Assembly (NCBI GenBank): GCA_026261815.1
Contig: JAMPIT010000230.1
Coordinates: forward strand, 9,733,001-9,797,000
Length of the DNA: 64,000 bases
DNA from: Monarcha castaneiventris obscurior
Taxonomy: Eukaryota > Chordata > Aves > Passeriformes > Monarchidae
Reading direction: 5' to 3'
The notes beneath the pieces are model-generated. The model saw only the letters and a list, made by a program, of their open reading frames with translations, was not told the origin of the DNA and ran no database searches. Numbering within the stretch: position 1 is the first letter of the stretch; each line of letters begins with the position of its first letter. The position numbers and the translations under genes are program-made. Shown one piece after another: positions 13,200 through 25,083 of the stretch.

Positions 13200-15650
13200 C
13201 TTACACTGATGATCTCGTTTACCGTTTTCTTCTCTTTCCCTTTTTCCTGATTCATATTAATGAAGTTCAGCAGTTTTGAACTAGTCAAACTTCAGTAAAT
13301 TCTTTGTCAATATGCTTTGGCATGGATTATTAGTAAATTTGTGATACACACTAGGCTAAAGCACCAAGCTAAATATAAACTAGAAAGAAAATGTTTATAC
13401 CTAAAAGGCACTTCTTGAAAATAGTACTTTCTTCCATCCTGAGTAATAAAGAAGCAATTCTTTTTGACTAAAAGTAACTATGAATGTCTACATGTTTTTG
13501 CTTGCTGAACCTTCTGATACAGTTTGGTATGATCACTCCTCAAGGACCACCCTGGTTCAGCCTCTCATGGAAATGTTCAGTCATTTTGGAGGATAATTTG
13601 AAAGGAAAAATTCATATGGTAGCAAAGAACAATGGGGTAGCTCCTCCCAGAGTCAGTGATCAGCAGTTAAGATAACCCAAGCAAGTGCTTTATGCCAGGT
13701 GTGTGAGAACACTCCCTCAGTGGATCACAGTGTGAAGGCCACACTTCCTTTCCTATGGCCCAGCAGAAAGCGCCAAGAACAGAAAAATGTTGAAGATAAA
13801 TTAAGCAAAATTTCTTCACAAGGTGAGACAGATTTGCCACACTGACAATATCTCATACATCTGCATGTTCTGATCTGGTGCTTACGAATAGACAGACAGG
13901 AAGAGAAGCAATCCTCCACTGCAGCTGTGTTTGACATCAGGCAAACTACGAGAGACTTAAAAGCAGAGAATAAGACTTATTTTTCCTCTTAAAAGTAGTA
14001 TGAACTCATTTTAATGCTAAAATGTTATATGCTGCTATTTTCCAAAGAAAGATCTGGTCCATCTCAAAAAGGGTAGGTCTCCCTATCAAAAGAATCCAAT
14101 GAGAATTCTGATTCTCGCACCGGGAATTAAGATGTATTTTATTGAACATATAAAATGACAACATAATTACAATTCCAGCTTTCTAATTCCCCAGTAGAAA
14201 AGAGGCAGATTAACTGTCTCCAGAACTGACTGATTTTTTACATATATTTCCCCCCACCTCTCTCCCAGGAGACCAGGTTGATTGTTCAGTTTGTTCTGTT
14301 GACTGAAAGAGAATCCCCTCTGATTTTTATTCCTGGAGAAAGCTCAGAGGAACAGCTACCTGACTGCTGAAGCACTTTGCCAAGTGGCTGGCGTTTAGCT
14401 TCCAAACCAGTTACAATCAGCAGCTTCAAATCTCATGAGCATCTCCTGGGTTAGCAGCAGAAAGCAATACAGCCACAACCAAGTAGAAATTTCAAGAATT
14501 CTGTGCAAAAAGACTTTTCAAAACATCTTTTCCAGTGTTTGAAAACAGTAGATGTAAATGGGAGGTGGTTTACTCCAGTCTTTTTGAAAATGCATTTTGC
14601 AGGTCTGTAGTTTCCTTTATACTTTTTTAATAGGCTGATACTAAATTACTTCAAAGAGGTTGCATTTAGTGCTGCAACCAGTTCAGAGTTCAGGGGGATA
14701 TCAGGATTTACATTGGTGTCAGGAATAGAGAGACAGAAAGCTCAGAATTTTGTCCCTTTCTCTCCATCCACAGATTTGTGCTCCAATCTCTTGCGTGGTT
14801 TGTGCCTGCATTGCTGCTTATCTTAGACATCTTTCTTCTCTGTAACAACTGCTTCCTCCACTGATATACAAACACTGCAATGTGGAGAAAGAGCCAGGAG
14901 AGTGTTATGGTGATATGTGAAAACAAAATACAACAAAAGTGCAGACAGAGAATTGCCATCTACATCTTGACTGTAACACACAAGTAGGGAAATAACCCTT
15001 AGCAGAGGTACATGGATTTGAAATGGGAACCTTTGTATTTACTGATACAAAGGCTTAGCAGCATCCAGACCCCTTGTGGGACTGCAGCAGGAGCAGCTGT
15101 AGATTCTTTGTCTTGGCTGCTTAATTAATATCTCCCTGCCTCTGGTTTATTTGCACAGCAGCAAAGCTTTAAAAGAAGTGTGTTTCAGCTTTAGCATTTA
15201 GTGAAGGCTGAAATCCATTTTCTATTCACCTTGACCTTTGGGTACCACATACCCTTAGCTATATAAAAATTTTAACCTCCTTCCAACACAGCTTCCTAAA
15301 AAGATTCATACTGTTATTTTGAGATTCCTGGGTTGAGGGGATGGATAAGATATGTCTGTATTTTTCCTGTCCCTTAATCTGTTAATAAAACACTTGGGCA
15401 CACTCTGTCAATATTGTATTGAGACATTTGGGGACTCACAGCCAGCTGCTTGTTGGCTGGATCAATATCAAAGGCAAATCTGGAGCAAGGCAGACTTTGG
15501 AGGGCCAGAGGAGACTGTAATATAGAAAGAACCAAACACAGAGAAATGAGACCACAGAATTGGAGAGTTGTCTTTCAATTAGTCATGTTGAACCACTTAA
15601 ACATATTTTTTCCTAACTCTACATACTTTGGTTTTTTCCCTTTCAACAGG
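13200..15650. other. No gene seen
   Basis: AT-rich sequence without recognisable coding exons. A nuclear-receptor-like TGACCTTTGGG occurs near 15231. Short open frames such as 13725-13937 and 14708-14959 on the minus strand have no domain or splice support. Confidence 0.55.
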
Positions 15651-15659
15651 ACAGTGTAG

Positions 15660-16160
15660 CCAAATTAAATAGAAATTACCATACTTATTAAATGGCAATT
15701 AGGGTTTGTTTGCTGCATTACATTTCTTCCAAATTAATTTACTATTACTATATTGGTGAACAGTTAAACCATTTGATATGGTTGAATGTGCACATTAATA
15801 TAATTTAAAGAGCATAATGATTACCCATTTTATTACTTCTGTATTGTAATGCTGAATTAATTTATGCCAGTTATAGTTGATTATTATGGTTATTAACATC
15901 AGTAAGTGCTCTTTAACAATCAGTCGAGATCTAACACTAACTGCCTTGTTAGAGCTAAATTAAATGCTGGAGACACTGCTCACTCTGTAACCCTATCCAG
16001 TTTCACTGCAGTTTTCTTCCCTTTACCTAGTAACCTCAGAAGCTGGATTAACTGCAGCAATTATGTGCCTCATTAGCAATAAACAATACTAGCTGGCTGC
16101 TGGTGGCTATTGTGCCACAGGTGCACGTAGCCATTACAGCTGTCTCAGCAGACAGAGGGG
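15660..16160. other. Candidate conserved noncoding element
   Basis: The segment has repeated homeodomain-type TAAT/ATTA cores (for example near 15732, 15797, 15815 and 15854), then E-boxes CAGGTG at 16118 and CAGCTG near 16137, with no simple repeat or transposon signature. That clustering resembles developmental enhancers, but AT-rich DNA gives TAAT often. Conservation cannot be judged from one sequence. Confidence 0.25.
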
Positions 16161-17435
16161 GATACAGCAAAACCTCTTCTCTCTGGAGTGTCTAATCTCC
16201 AGGAAATAGAAGGTGTTTTAGCCTGCTAATGACAAGGAATGAGGGACAATGTTGACATGCCCCATAAAGCTGCAGAACAAGGCAAAATGAAAAAAAAAAC
16301 ATATGGCTGCTGCCTCTCTATGACTAACTAAAGAACCATGATTTATACTTTTAAAAAATTCTATATGAACAAACTGCAATGCCCACATTTAATGTAAAAT
16401 ATGTAGAAACTATATTTTCAATGTTCTTGACTTTTACCTATATTAAATAGCTTCATGTGAATAAGTATTGCCACTTCCAGTTGCATAAGATCAATTTAAC
16501 TGTTGTTTAAATGCAAGTTTATTTTTAACTAGAAAATCAAGGGTGATGTCAGAAATTTAAATTGCTGAAACTTGCAAAAGTTCCCTTCATTTCAGGAAGG
16601 GTAGATGTGTTCTGGTCCCTTCTCCAAATCTTTGTTTCCTTCATTTTCCTTATTGAATTCCTATTGTGAAATAAAAATAAAGCCTGAGAAAATACAGATG
16701 AAGGATTTTGCTGTAAAATCCTTTGAATAAGGTGCTGCAGTGAGAGGTGTTGCAGAGACAATTGCAGGGCAAAGACAGTTCAGGTGATCCCACAGGTCCC
16801 TGACGCATTGGTAAATGCAAACCAATAATCTGCTGTCTGTTAAAAACCCTTGACACACACAATTCTTTTGCAACTGGAGAAAAAGACCAGTGCCTGTAAA
16901 AAGAAACTGGATTCTTTACTAGTCCAAACTATAAATAAACTTTCGTAGCTGGAGATACTGAATAAGGATATAGCACTTGGGGGAACCCTTGCCATTTGTT
17001 TATGAAAGAGACCATTGGAGAAAATATTATATGTACTGTGTTTCATAGAGCCTGACTAACTGGAGTTTCATTTGGGTTTCACATGTGTTTGAAAGTTCAC
17101 ACAGTGTTTGCATGTCTGATTGGTGCACTATAAAGCTTTTAAGCGGTCTTTTCACATCCGTATCCCAGGTCTCACAGTCCACTTTATCTGTGTCTGTATC
17201 TTTCTCTCTGTGGGTCTGCCTACCTTTAAAGAGGCACACAGACATGTCCCTGCCAGGAGATGATGGGTACAAGATGGCACTGGAGGAAGGTGGGCAAAAT
17301 GGCACAGAGCAGTGGCAGAGAAAGCAAATTGTAACCACACTATCATTTCAGCTGGATCTCACGTTGAAATGATAGGTACAGACACTTTCTGAGCCTGGCT
17401 TAGGTAAATAAGCCTGTAAATTCATACCCATCTTA
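16161..17435. other. No gene seen
   Basis: Nothing beyond chance open frames. Two frames at 17027-17372 overlap on opposite strands through a (TCTGTGTCTGTATC)-like low-complexity patch and look spurious. Confidence 0.55.
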
Positions 17436-17536
17436 TTTTTTTTTCTTTTTTTCTTTTTTTCTTTTTTTCTTTTTTTCTTTTTTTCTTTTTTTCTTTTTTT
17501 CTTTTTTTCTTTTTTTCTTTTTTTCTTTTTTTTTTT
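17436..17536. repeat. (CTTTTTTT)n microsatellite
   Basis: About 100 bp of a near-perfect octamer repeat, one C followed by seven T, ending in a longer T run. It gives a polypyrimidine plus strand and polypurine minus strand, and length variation between individuals is expected. Confidence 0.97.
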
Positions 17537-20338
17537 GTCGTTTAAAGAGGAAAAGCTGCAGATATTTGGGGCAAGGAGTGAACATTAGTGCAATGTACTA
17601 AGGACAAGAGTGGTTCCTTTGGTGATATTCTCTTTTCCCAGCCTCCCTGTCTAGGATCACACACCCAGAGCTCACCCCTGGGATGGATGGAGAATGAGTC
17701 CAGATATTTCTTTCCACTTCAGCCTGAAATCAAATAACTTCATTCACCAATGTATTGCCAGAAAAATAAGAAAAAACACTGCACAGAAAGCAGCTGCTGG
17801 GAAGCAATCACTATCTCCAAAGTAGAGCAAGAGAGAGCCTAATCTCATCCCAAATAAAAATTGCTTTATGAACTGCTGTCAAACCCCTAAGTAACAGGGG
17901 CTACAGTATAATTGGGTTTGACAAGGGGAGCAGCATATGCCAAAATTAATCAGGATGCTCGGCTGTGTAAAAGAGAATGGCCTAGAAGGTCCAAGGAAAT
18001 CTTACACTAATTAGAAGCAAGAATATCAATTGATCCCTGTATATAGTGTGGAGGCAATTCCTGTGTGGGATAAGAGACCTCCAGAAACCATGTCTAACCT
18101 TGCAAGGAGGAAGATGTGAAAGGATTCACTACTGTTCTTAATAGCAATGGTGTGCAGGGTGTCTGAGCCATTGGGTAAAAATGCTTCAAAAGCTGGAAAT
18201 GTGGTTTGGTAAGAGACAGTAAGATACCAGTTAAACTCTTACAAATAAAAGTGTAGAGCAAAGTATTGAGGCCAACAAAAAGAAAATAGTAAACATAGCT
18301 ATTAAATAAAGAAACTCAATCTGATGAATTTTTGGGCCAGAAGTAGGAAATTGGATAACGAGAGAAGAAACCAAAGAGGAGGGGAGAAAAGTTATATGGA
18401 AAATACACTGACACCATGTTTTCATGACAGGATGTGGAGTGGGTTTTATTTAAGGCGATAAAGATGATCAAGGGGAAAAAATTCCTGTTTTATTAATTTT
18501 GTTAGGAAGAAGTCATGGAAGGTTTGAGACTTAAAGTTTGGATGTACCACCTCCTGCCACAACAAGCACAGAGGAACCTTTCAGTCTGTGTGCAGCTTCC
18601 AGACTTAGACCTGTCAAAACTGGCAGGTCCACAGGCAGTAGGTTTTATGAGTCTCCTTTTTGGACATTTCTTGGATGCTCAGTAGAGCTGCACGTACGTC
18701 ACAAGCCTCCTGTATTGCAGACAAGCCTGGGCTGTGCAAGGCAGAACAGCTTTGTCCTTGGTGTGTAGGAGAGCTCTTCTTTGTAGACATCATGGTCTTT
18801 TGTCTGGGATTTTTGAACATCTGGTAGTCCGGGCTGCTAGCCATCCTGAAATCTAGCAGTCGACCATCAGCACCCAGAAAGCTGGAAAATGTGAAACATT
18901 TTTCCTTTTCTTCTGTGAGAGTTTTTCTCACAACTCTGTTAACATACAGCCCTCCTTTCTGGCCTCTGAACATCTGCTCTCAGCTGGAGCAGAAGGGGCA
19001 CCAGACTGCTACTACAGGGCATTTAACTGAGGTATGTAATTCCCTTTTGGAGAGAGTGTGCTGGCAGCTGTTGCTTGGTACCATCCTGACTTGTGTTTTT
19101 ACATACATCATATTCACAGACTTTATTCTCCAGCTGTAGTTCAGGATTCAAAATATGACTTGGACCCCTCCCAGACCTGATGAGATTATTCTGCAGTGCC
19201 CTTCCTCTGAGAAGCTGCCCAGATTACATTTTTAACTGTCTAAACACTACTGAATATCATGTATCTTCCAGTCATTGTGTGAACTCCAGATGCTTCAATG
19301 AAGAGGAAAATCTTGAAAGACTATTGCCATTGTATTTTGTCTTCCTGGTTGGTTTTTTGGTTCTTTGTTTTTTTGGGTTTTTTATGTAATCTATTCCTGT
19401 AATATGTGATGAAAAGATATGACTTGGTGGGTCAGATGATCAGATTAATAACTGATATCAGTCCACTGAAGCCAGGCTGTTTTACCCCCTCCTGTGTGTT
19501 AGTCTTCTCTCACTCCTTTTTGTTCTTTGTTTTACAGCAGCAAATGCAGGCTTCAGCTGTCAAGGGGTTCTCAATATATTAGGCATAATAGTAATACATA
19601 AAAAAGACTGCCAGTCTTCCAGAAAGTTTGGATCCATGTTCAGACAGCCTGACTTCCACCCAAATCTTCATGCCCAGTGATTTCAACTCTTCGTTTCTAA
19701 ATTATATTTGTTTTTGTTTAGACTCAGAAGCAGAAAGGCCTAGCAGCCTCTAATAGTTCTGTGGCAGGGCACAGCATAGAAATAAGTTTCCTAATTTGAG
19801 ATTTAAGTCCTATGCAGCTTTATTTGTGTCCCCACTTTAATCCAAGGATGTTAAACTTTCTGAATGAAAATTGTATTATTTTCTTTACTCCTGTGCTGGA
19901 CAGTGTTAATGATGTTTCCCTACTGGCTTGCAGGCTTTCTGCACTTCCAGTGTCAACTCAAAACCAAAAAAAAAAGAAGAAGGAGGGCTTTGAGCAGAGC
20001 CTGGCTGGCTGACACTGCTCTCTCCGCGTCTCACACGCACATTCCGGCCTTCCTGTGAGCTGCTGCCTGACAGCTTCCTGCAGCCTTTGGAGACAGCCAG
20101 GGAAAGAGAATGAGAGAGACACGTTCAGAAGTAGTTGTATTTAGTGTGTCAGAAATAAAAGCAGCCCTTGAAACCTCTTTGGGGATGGAGGGGGCTGGGA
20201 AGCAAACTCTGGTTTGCAAACAGCTGAAACTTCATCCCTTCCTTTCTCTCTCTCTCCATGTAGCACCCTTGTATTTCAATGCTAAGTGCTTTTTAAATTC
20301 CTCCTGGGGTGACTATTTACATATTATAATGTGAAGTA
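17537..20338. other. No gene seen
   Basis: I see no recognisable feature. Overlapping open frames of 60-119 codons at 18538-18973 lie on opposite strands and lack a domain. A plus-strand TTTG|GTAAGA donor-like site near 18207 is unpaired. Confidence 0.55.
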
Positions 20339-20910
20339 ATGAAGGGAAAGGGATGTTATGCAAAGCAATTGCCTCTCGTCCTCTTATCCTGAGTGCAAGG
20401 GCCAAGCACATTTCCTGCCATCTGTTTAACTCCATCTCCTGATGCTCATAATGAACCTGGCAGTGCTGGGCAGATGGAAATCACTGGCAGGCATAGCTGT
20501 TTACTTGTAAAGGCAGCCCTAATTTGTTAGACTTGCCAGGCAAGTCCCCAGTGGTCAGATATTTCATAGTGATGGAGGGTTATTAAAAGAGCTCAGGTGA
20601 AGAAAGCTCTTCCCAGCATATGTGCGTGAGCTGAAGGCTGAGTCTTGCCACCGTGCCAGAACAGCAGCAGAGCTCGATGCTGCTATTAGCAGAATGGGGG
20701 CCAGGCTCCTGACCTTGTCTGGTGGCAGTTCTCACTCAGTCTCACACTGACCTGGGCTTCGTTAGCTGTACAGCCATCTGCCACAGATCAGATTTATCTC
20801 AACTTAAGACCTCACTAAAGAACAAGAGGAGAAATGTGATTAGGCTTTTGTGTGTTGGCTGCAAGGCCATTTGCCTGGTGAAAGGCACATAGGCAGCTAT
20901 TCCAGTGAAA
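20339..20910. other. Candidate conserved noncoding element with palindrome
   Basis: Non-repetitive, moderately GC-rich sequence without open frames. It has an octamer-like ATGCAAAG (20358-20365) and a 17-bp palindrome, GACTTGCC-A-GGCAAGTC (20530-20546). The composition contrasts with the AT-rich flanks and resembles vertebrate enhancers. This is a visual impression only; no alignment was possible. Confidence 0.25.
20530..20546. promoter_or_regulatory. 17-bp perfect palindrome, p53-half-site or RFX-like
   Basis: GACTTGCC and GGCAAGTC flank a single A. The right half gives AGGCAAGTCC, which fits the p53 decamer RRRCWWGYYY. The two decamers would overlap by one base, so it is not a canonical full p53 element. 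The arms TTGCC/GGCAA also resemble an RFX X-box. The bound factor is unknown. Confidence 0.35.
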
Positions 20911-21925
20911 AAGCCTTTTTTTTGAAAATGAAAAGATAACTGAATAAAATGTGGATGTCATAATAACACTCTAGGGGCTGCTGTTTCGTTTATCTTTCTA
21001 CTTCATTAATATCTTTTCTTCTCCCTCACCCTCCTCTCTCTGATATGAAGTTAGAAATGAGAAACTGAAAGAAATAAATATTTAGTGTAACTGAAGTTGT
21101 TTCATCAATCAAAAAAAAATCAAATGCAGAAAAAGAGAGGGGATTAGAGAAATGTGAACCTTAGAGTCATTTAATACATGGGACTTAAAGGAGAAATTCT
21201 GTTTCTATTACAGGATTACTTCCTCCGTTTTAAAATTTGCCAGTTATTTTACATAAGGCCAATTTTTGACAGTCTCATCAAATCTGGGGTAGAGTACAAA
21301 TAAAAAAATAAGACAGGAAGCTTTCATAGAAATAATTTGTTTCTTGGAAATGTCTGACTAATCTCTTATATTCCAGCCAATTGAGCATTTTAAAATAATA
21401 TTTTAAAATATTTTGTACAAGTTGCACATTTTGAAGTGAAGACCAAGTGAATATAGAGATCACTTCAGATTTTTCTGTTTTGAAGCCTGCATTCTACTGT
21501 GAAAGCTATGTGGATACATATTCATTCATTCTGCCAACACATTTGACATTCCCCACATTGAACTGCAGCTTCTTTGCACACAAACACTTCTTGCTCTTCT
21601 GGAATTACCATTCTTTGAGGCTGGCTTGAAACAGGGAATGTGAGGGGGAAAAAGTTGTATCATTCACTTGAAAAAAACATAAGTGTTACAAGGAATGTCT
21701 GTCAGACGTGGTCATCACCAGCCGAACTCAGTACCCAGCAAATGCAATGGGCGGTATCAGCAGCAGTTGTTTGGATAAACTAATCAGGAAGGAGCTCTGA
21801 ATCCGTGTGATAAAACATGACCTTGACAGAACTGTTTTATATGGTGGAGGGACAGAATTCATCATAGCTCTACTATGAATTACTGCCTAAGTAAAACTCT
21901 TTCCTTTTCTTCTTTTTTCTCTTAG

Positions 21926-22095
21926 GATGTCATATTGTTTCCTGCAGTATCACAATACATGTATAATGTCAATAGACTTCATCCAAACAGAACTTGACTC
22001 ATTTTTTCCTTTTTTAGGAAGACTGAGTTAGGCTTGAACAGAACAGAGCAGGATAAGTTGAGCTGTGATTTACTCTGAAGCAAGCACCCACACAG
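21926..22095 (+). other. Candidate exon with alternative acceptors
   Basis: Two strong polypyrimidine acceptors occur 92 bp apart, TTTTTTCTCTTAG|GA ending at 21925 and CCTTTTTTAG|GA ending at 22017. Both precede a donor ACACAG|GTAAAA at 22095. The short form (22018-22095, 78 bp) has stops in all three frames, so it would be noncoding. The long form reads 23 codons from 21926 before a TGA. It could be an untranslated or lncRNA exon, or an alternative last coding stretch. It may equally be a chance arrangement; RNA evidence is required to call it. Confidence 0.25.
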
Positions 22096-22099
22096 GTAA

Positions 22100-24457
22100 A
22101 AAGTATGATTTATTTCTCTTTTTATACAAAGCAAGTCTCTATATTTTATGGCTGTTCTAAGACATTACAGAAAACATTAGACCTGAAGGTTACTGTCCAT
22201 CTAATCTAAAATGTTCAAGCATGATACAATTGTAATATAGTTGTCATTGGCTGAGATTCTGCTGACAGCTTTTTCTTTATGAAGTATTTGAGACATATAA
22301 TGGTTTATGTAACAGCAGACATGGACTCTGGTTTCTTACCTTTACATCAAATTAATTCTCCTATATATCACCTTTAAAACACATACCAAAATCCTTGCTA
22401 AAATGACAAATGCCCATAATTCCTAGTAAATTTAAGAGTCACCTCCCCTTAGTTTTCACTGCCTGTCTGCTTCAATTTCTACATGAACTTTCACCTGTCA
22501 GTTTATAATAATAACATAATTTCACAAAGCAACGAAGATTAAAGGAGAAATATAAATAGATAATATTTCCCCCCTCTTTTCTCTTTTTTTTTCTCAGTAT
22601 CTTGGCAAATTAGTTATTCCTTTGGTGAAATGCAACAGCACAGTAAATTTGTGCCCATTTCCACAGTAAGTGAAAGAGGATTTTCAATTTAGCAGAAAGA
22701 TAAGTCAACTGAAACTCACTCTTTATACTCTAGTAGACATCATTTTGAAAAAGCAAAGCTGCTATTTGCACAGAAATAAATTCTTACATTGTAAGGCATT
22801 GATACAATTCTGTTGCGATTTTTTTTTTTGGGAGGGAGAAAAAAAAAACACAGAAACACTCACAGTAAATAAAGTAAAAGCCCAACAACCAATAAACAAA
22901 ACCAACCTACCATAAAGACCCCAAACTTAAGTTACAGACTATAGAATTTTGGTGTGCCAGAAGTAATAGATTTGTTTACTATGTGCTCTTTGCCATGCTG
23001 TCATTTTTTAGTTCTGAATATAACATAAAGGAGAAACTCCTTTTTGACATTCCAAGCTGCTCTGTCTGCAACTGCTGAGCAAGTAAAACCCTGCTCTTGA
23101 TTTTTTCCCCTTGCAATATAAGGCTCTTCATGGTGCAAGATGACTAAATAAGATTTTCATTAGTAGTTTATCAAAGAAATTAGCCCCAGTGCACCCTTTT
23201 AGCAGAAATGCCAATCTAGGAAGGTTCCATCCACTAGTTTTCAACTGAGCAAAGAGGTTTTTAAGTTACTCTGTATATTGAAACACAACATATTTTGGCC
23301 AGCACATCAGATCTTCTAATCCTTCTGGAAATGTCTGTGTTTCTCCTAAAGGTGTAGAAAAGTTCTTCTTTTTCCATGCAATATACTAGATCAGCTAGAA
23401 AGTGGAATAGCTTATAGAATTCATGCTTGTTTAATTAAAGAGTCATCACTTTTAAATTGGAAAGTACATGAATTTTAGGTTTGCACTAATATACAAATAT
23501 CATGTATTTTTAATTAACCGTAGGTTTCAGTGGTGTATATAGAAAAGATTTCATAGCAGGCAACTCATTTTTCCAAAAGATTAAAAAAATTAAAAAAAAA
23601 AAAAAAAAGAAAAGTTTAGCATTAAGAGCACTGCAGAATCATATGACTGAGTGCCTTCAGGACATGGCTGTATTAGACCTTCGGGTGTTATCCCAAGGTC
23701 AAGAATCCTTTTATGGCAAAAATATAGCTGAGTGTTACAGCAAAAAGCACAGCAAAAATAATACAGTTTTGACAAATATGGAAAACATCTCTCACATTCT
23801 TAAAGAAAAAAACAGTAGAAAAACCTGGCCACTGCTGAGTGTTTTCCCAGAGGTGAAACATTTCTGAATGTGGAATAATTGTCTTGAATTTTTTCACATA
23901 CAATATGCAGTGAAAACTACTTAAACAGAAACAGATTTTGCCATTAATAATGGATACAAATAGTGGGTTTTCCTCTTTCTTGCTGTTTATTAGTTACTTC
24001 ACCACTTACAACAATGTCATTGGGGCAAGGACCTGGTTTCAAGCTTCAAGTTAGCTCTGTGTCACTAATGAATACTTTGAAAATATTACTTAATACTGCG
24101 TTGTCCGAAAGAAGTGTCATTCAAAGTAACATACATTATTAATTAATTCATTAATTTTCTTGCAGTCTAGTCAGATGTATGTTCACATTTCTGTGTGTCA
24201 ATTTCTCCTCAAAAGCAAACACTTTTCATCATTTCCAATTCAGATTTTGAGACAGTTCTGCCAAATTTCTGGTGTCATCACTTCATACATTTATGTATGT
24301 ATATTTATGTATCAGCACAATTCTTAGTAAGTATTCAGGACACTAAGTTAGTATCAGGAAGGTGTCTTTCTTTGTGAGATGGTGATGTTGGTTTGCACAA
24401 TACATATAAATCACTTCTCCTGTGACTCAGCGCAGCTTTACTAGAGTAACACAGCCT
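22100..24457. other. No gene seen; homopolymer tracts
   Basis: Apart from A/T runs, I see nothing. An 11-T run (about 22819-22829) and a 10-A run (about 22839-22848) flank a GGGAGGGAG spacer and could pair as a hairpin. A long A run lies at 23591-23608. A minus-strand donor-like TAAAG|GTAAGA near 22341 has no convincing acceptor. Confidence 0.55.
23591..23608. repeat. Poly(A) tract
   Basis: An A homopolymer of about 18 bases follows a TTAAAAAAATT prelude. It could be a decayed retroposon tail, but no parent element is recognisable upstream. Confidence 0.9.
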
Positions 24458-24731
24458 GCCGGTTTTGGCTGGGGTAGAGTTAATTTTCCTCACAGTAGCT
24501 GGTATGGGACTGTTTTGGATTTGTGCTGGAAACAGTGTTGATGATTCAGGGATGTTGTGGTTACTGCTCAGCTGCATAGTGAGCTACACCCGTCCTGCGT
24601 GACACTGAGTTCTGCCTCTCACTGCACCCCACCAGCGAGGAGGCTGGGGGTGCACAAGAGACTGGGAGGGGACACAGCTGACCCCAACTGACCACAGGGG
24701 TATCCCACACCATGTGGCTTCGTGATCACTG

Positions 24732-24737
24732 TATAAA
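24732..24737 (+). promoter_or_regulatory. TATA box of the LTR promoter
   Basis: TATAAA within GTATAAAGCTGAGGG, at the place where this LTR family carries its TATA box. Activity is not known. Confidence 0.6.
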
Positions 24738-24762
24738 GCTGAGGGAAGGAGGAGGAAGGCGT

Positions 24763-24782
24763 GGGTGTGGGTGTGGGTGTTG
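24763..24782 (+). repeat. (GTGGGT)n short repeat in LTR
   Basis: Three copies of GTGGGT lie just downstream of the LTR TATA box. They look like a small lineage-specific expansion. Confidence 0.8.
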
Positions 24783-25053
24783 CTCAGAATGTTGGCGTTT
24801 GTCATCCCATGTCACCATTACCCATGATGGAGCCCTGCTGCCCTGGGGATGGCTGAACAGCTGCCTGCCTGCCTGTGGGGCTGGGATTAAACCACAAAAC
24901 TCAGTGAAACTGGTCATTATTAAACAGTAAATGCAAACAAATTTCCAAGATTTGTGTGGAAAATCAATAAACAAGAAAATATGTCTATAAAATTTTTAGC
25001 AATTTCAATTGTTTTTGGTATTCCCATAAAATACATTGGTCCAGAAAAAAAAA

Positions 25054-25083
25054 GGAAAGTACATTAGAGGAAAGTACATTAGA
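25054..25083 (+). repeat. 15-bp perfect tandem duplication
   Basis: GGAAAGTACATTAGA is present twice head to tail without a mismatch (25054-25068 and 25069-25083), suggesting a recent slippage event. Confidence 0.95.

Larger units (their letters stand above)
24458..24898 (+). mobile_element. Avian endogenous-retrovirus solo LTR, internally shortened
   Basis: The segment opens with GGTTTTGGCTGGGGTAGAGT and continues with the stretches I recall from a very common avian ERV LTR: CAGTAGCTGGTATGGGACTG, CCAGCGAGGAGGCTGGGGGT, CAGCTGACCCCAACTGACCA, and a 3' end resembling GGGATTAAACCACA. A TATA box (TATAAA, 24732-24737) in the same orientation marks the promoter. It is shorter than my memory of the family, apparently missing part of the region before the 3' end. 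No gag, pol or env remnant lies on either side, so it is a solo LTR. Target-site duplications could not be established. The exact family name is not assigned. Confidence 0.85.

Noticed and set aside
24584..24974. Three overlapping open frames inside the LTR
   Set aside because: LTRs of this kind are noncoding, and the frames overlap on both strands in a GC-rich segment.
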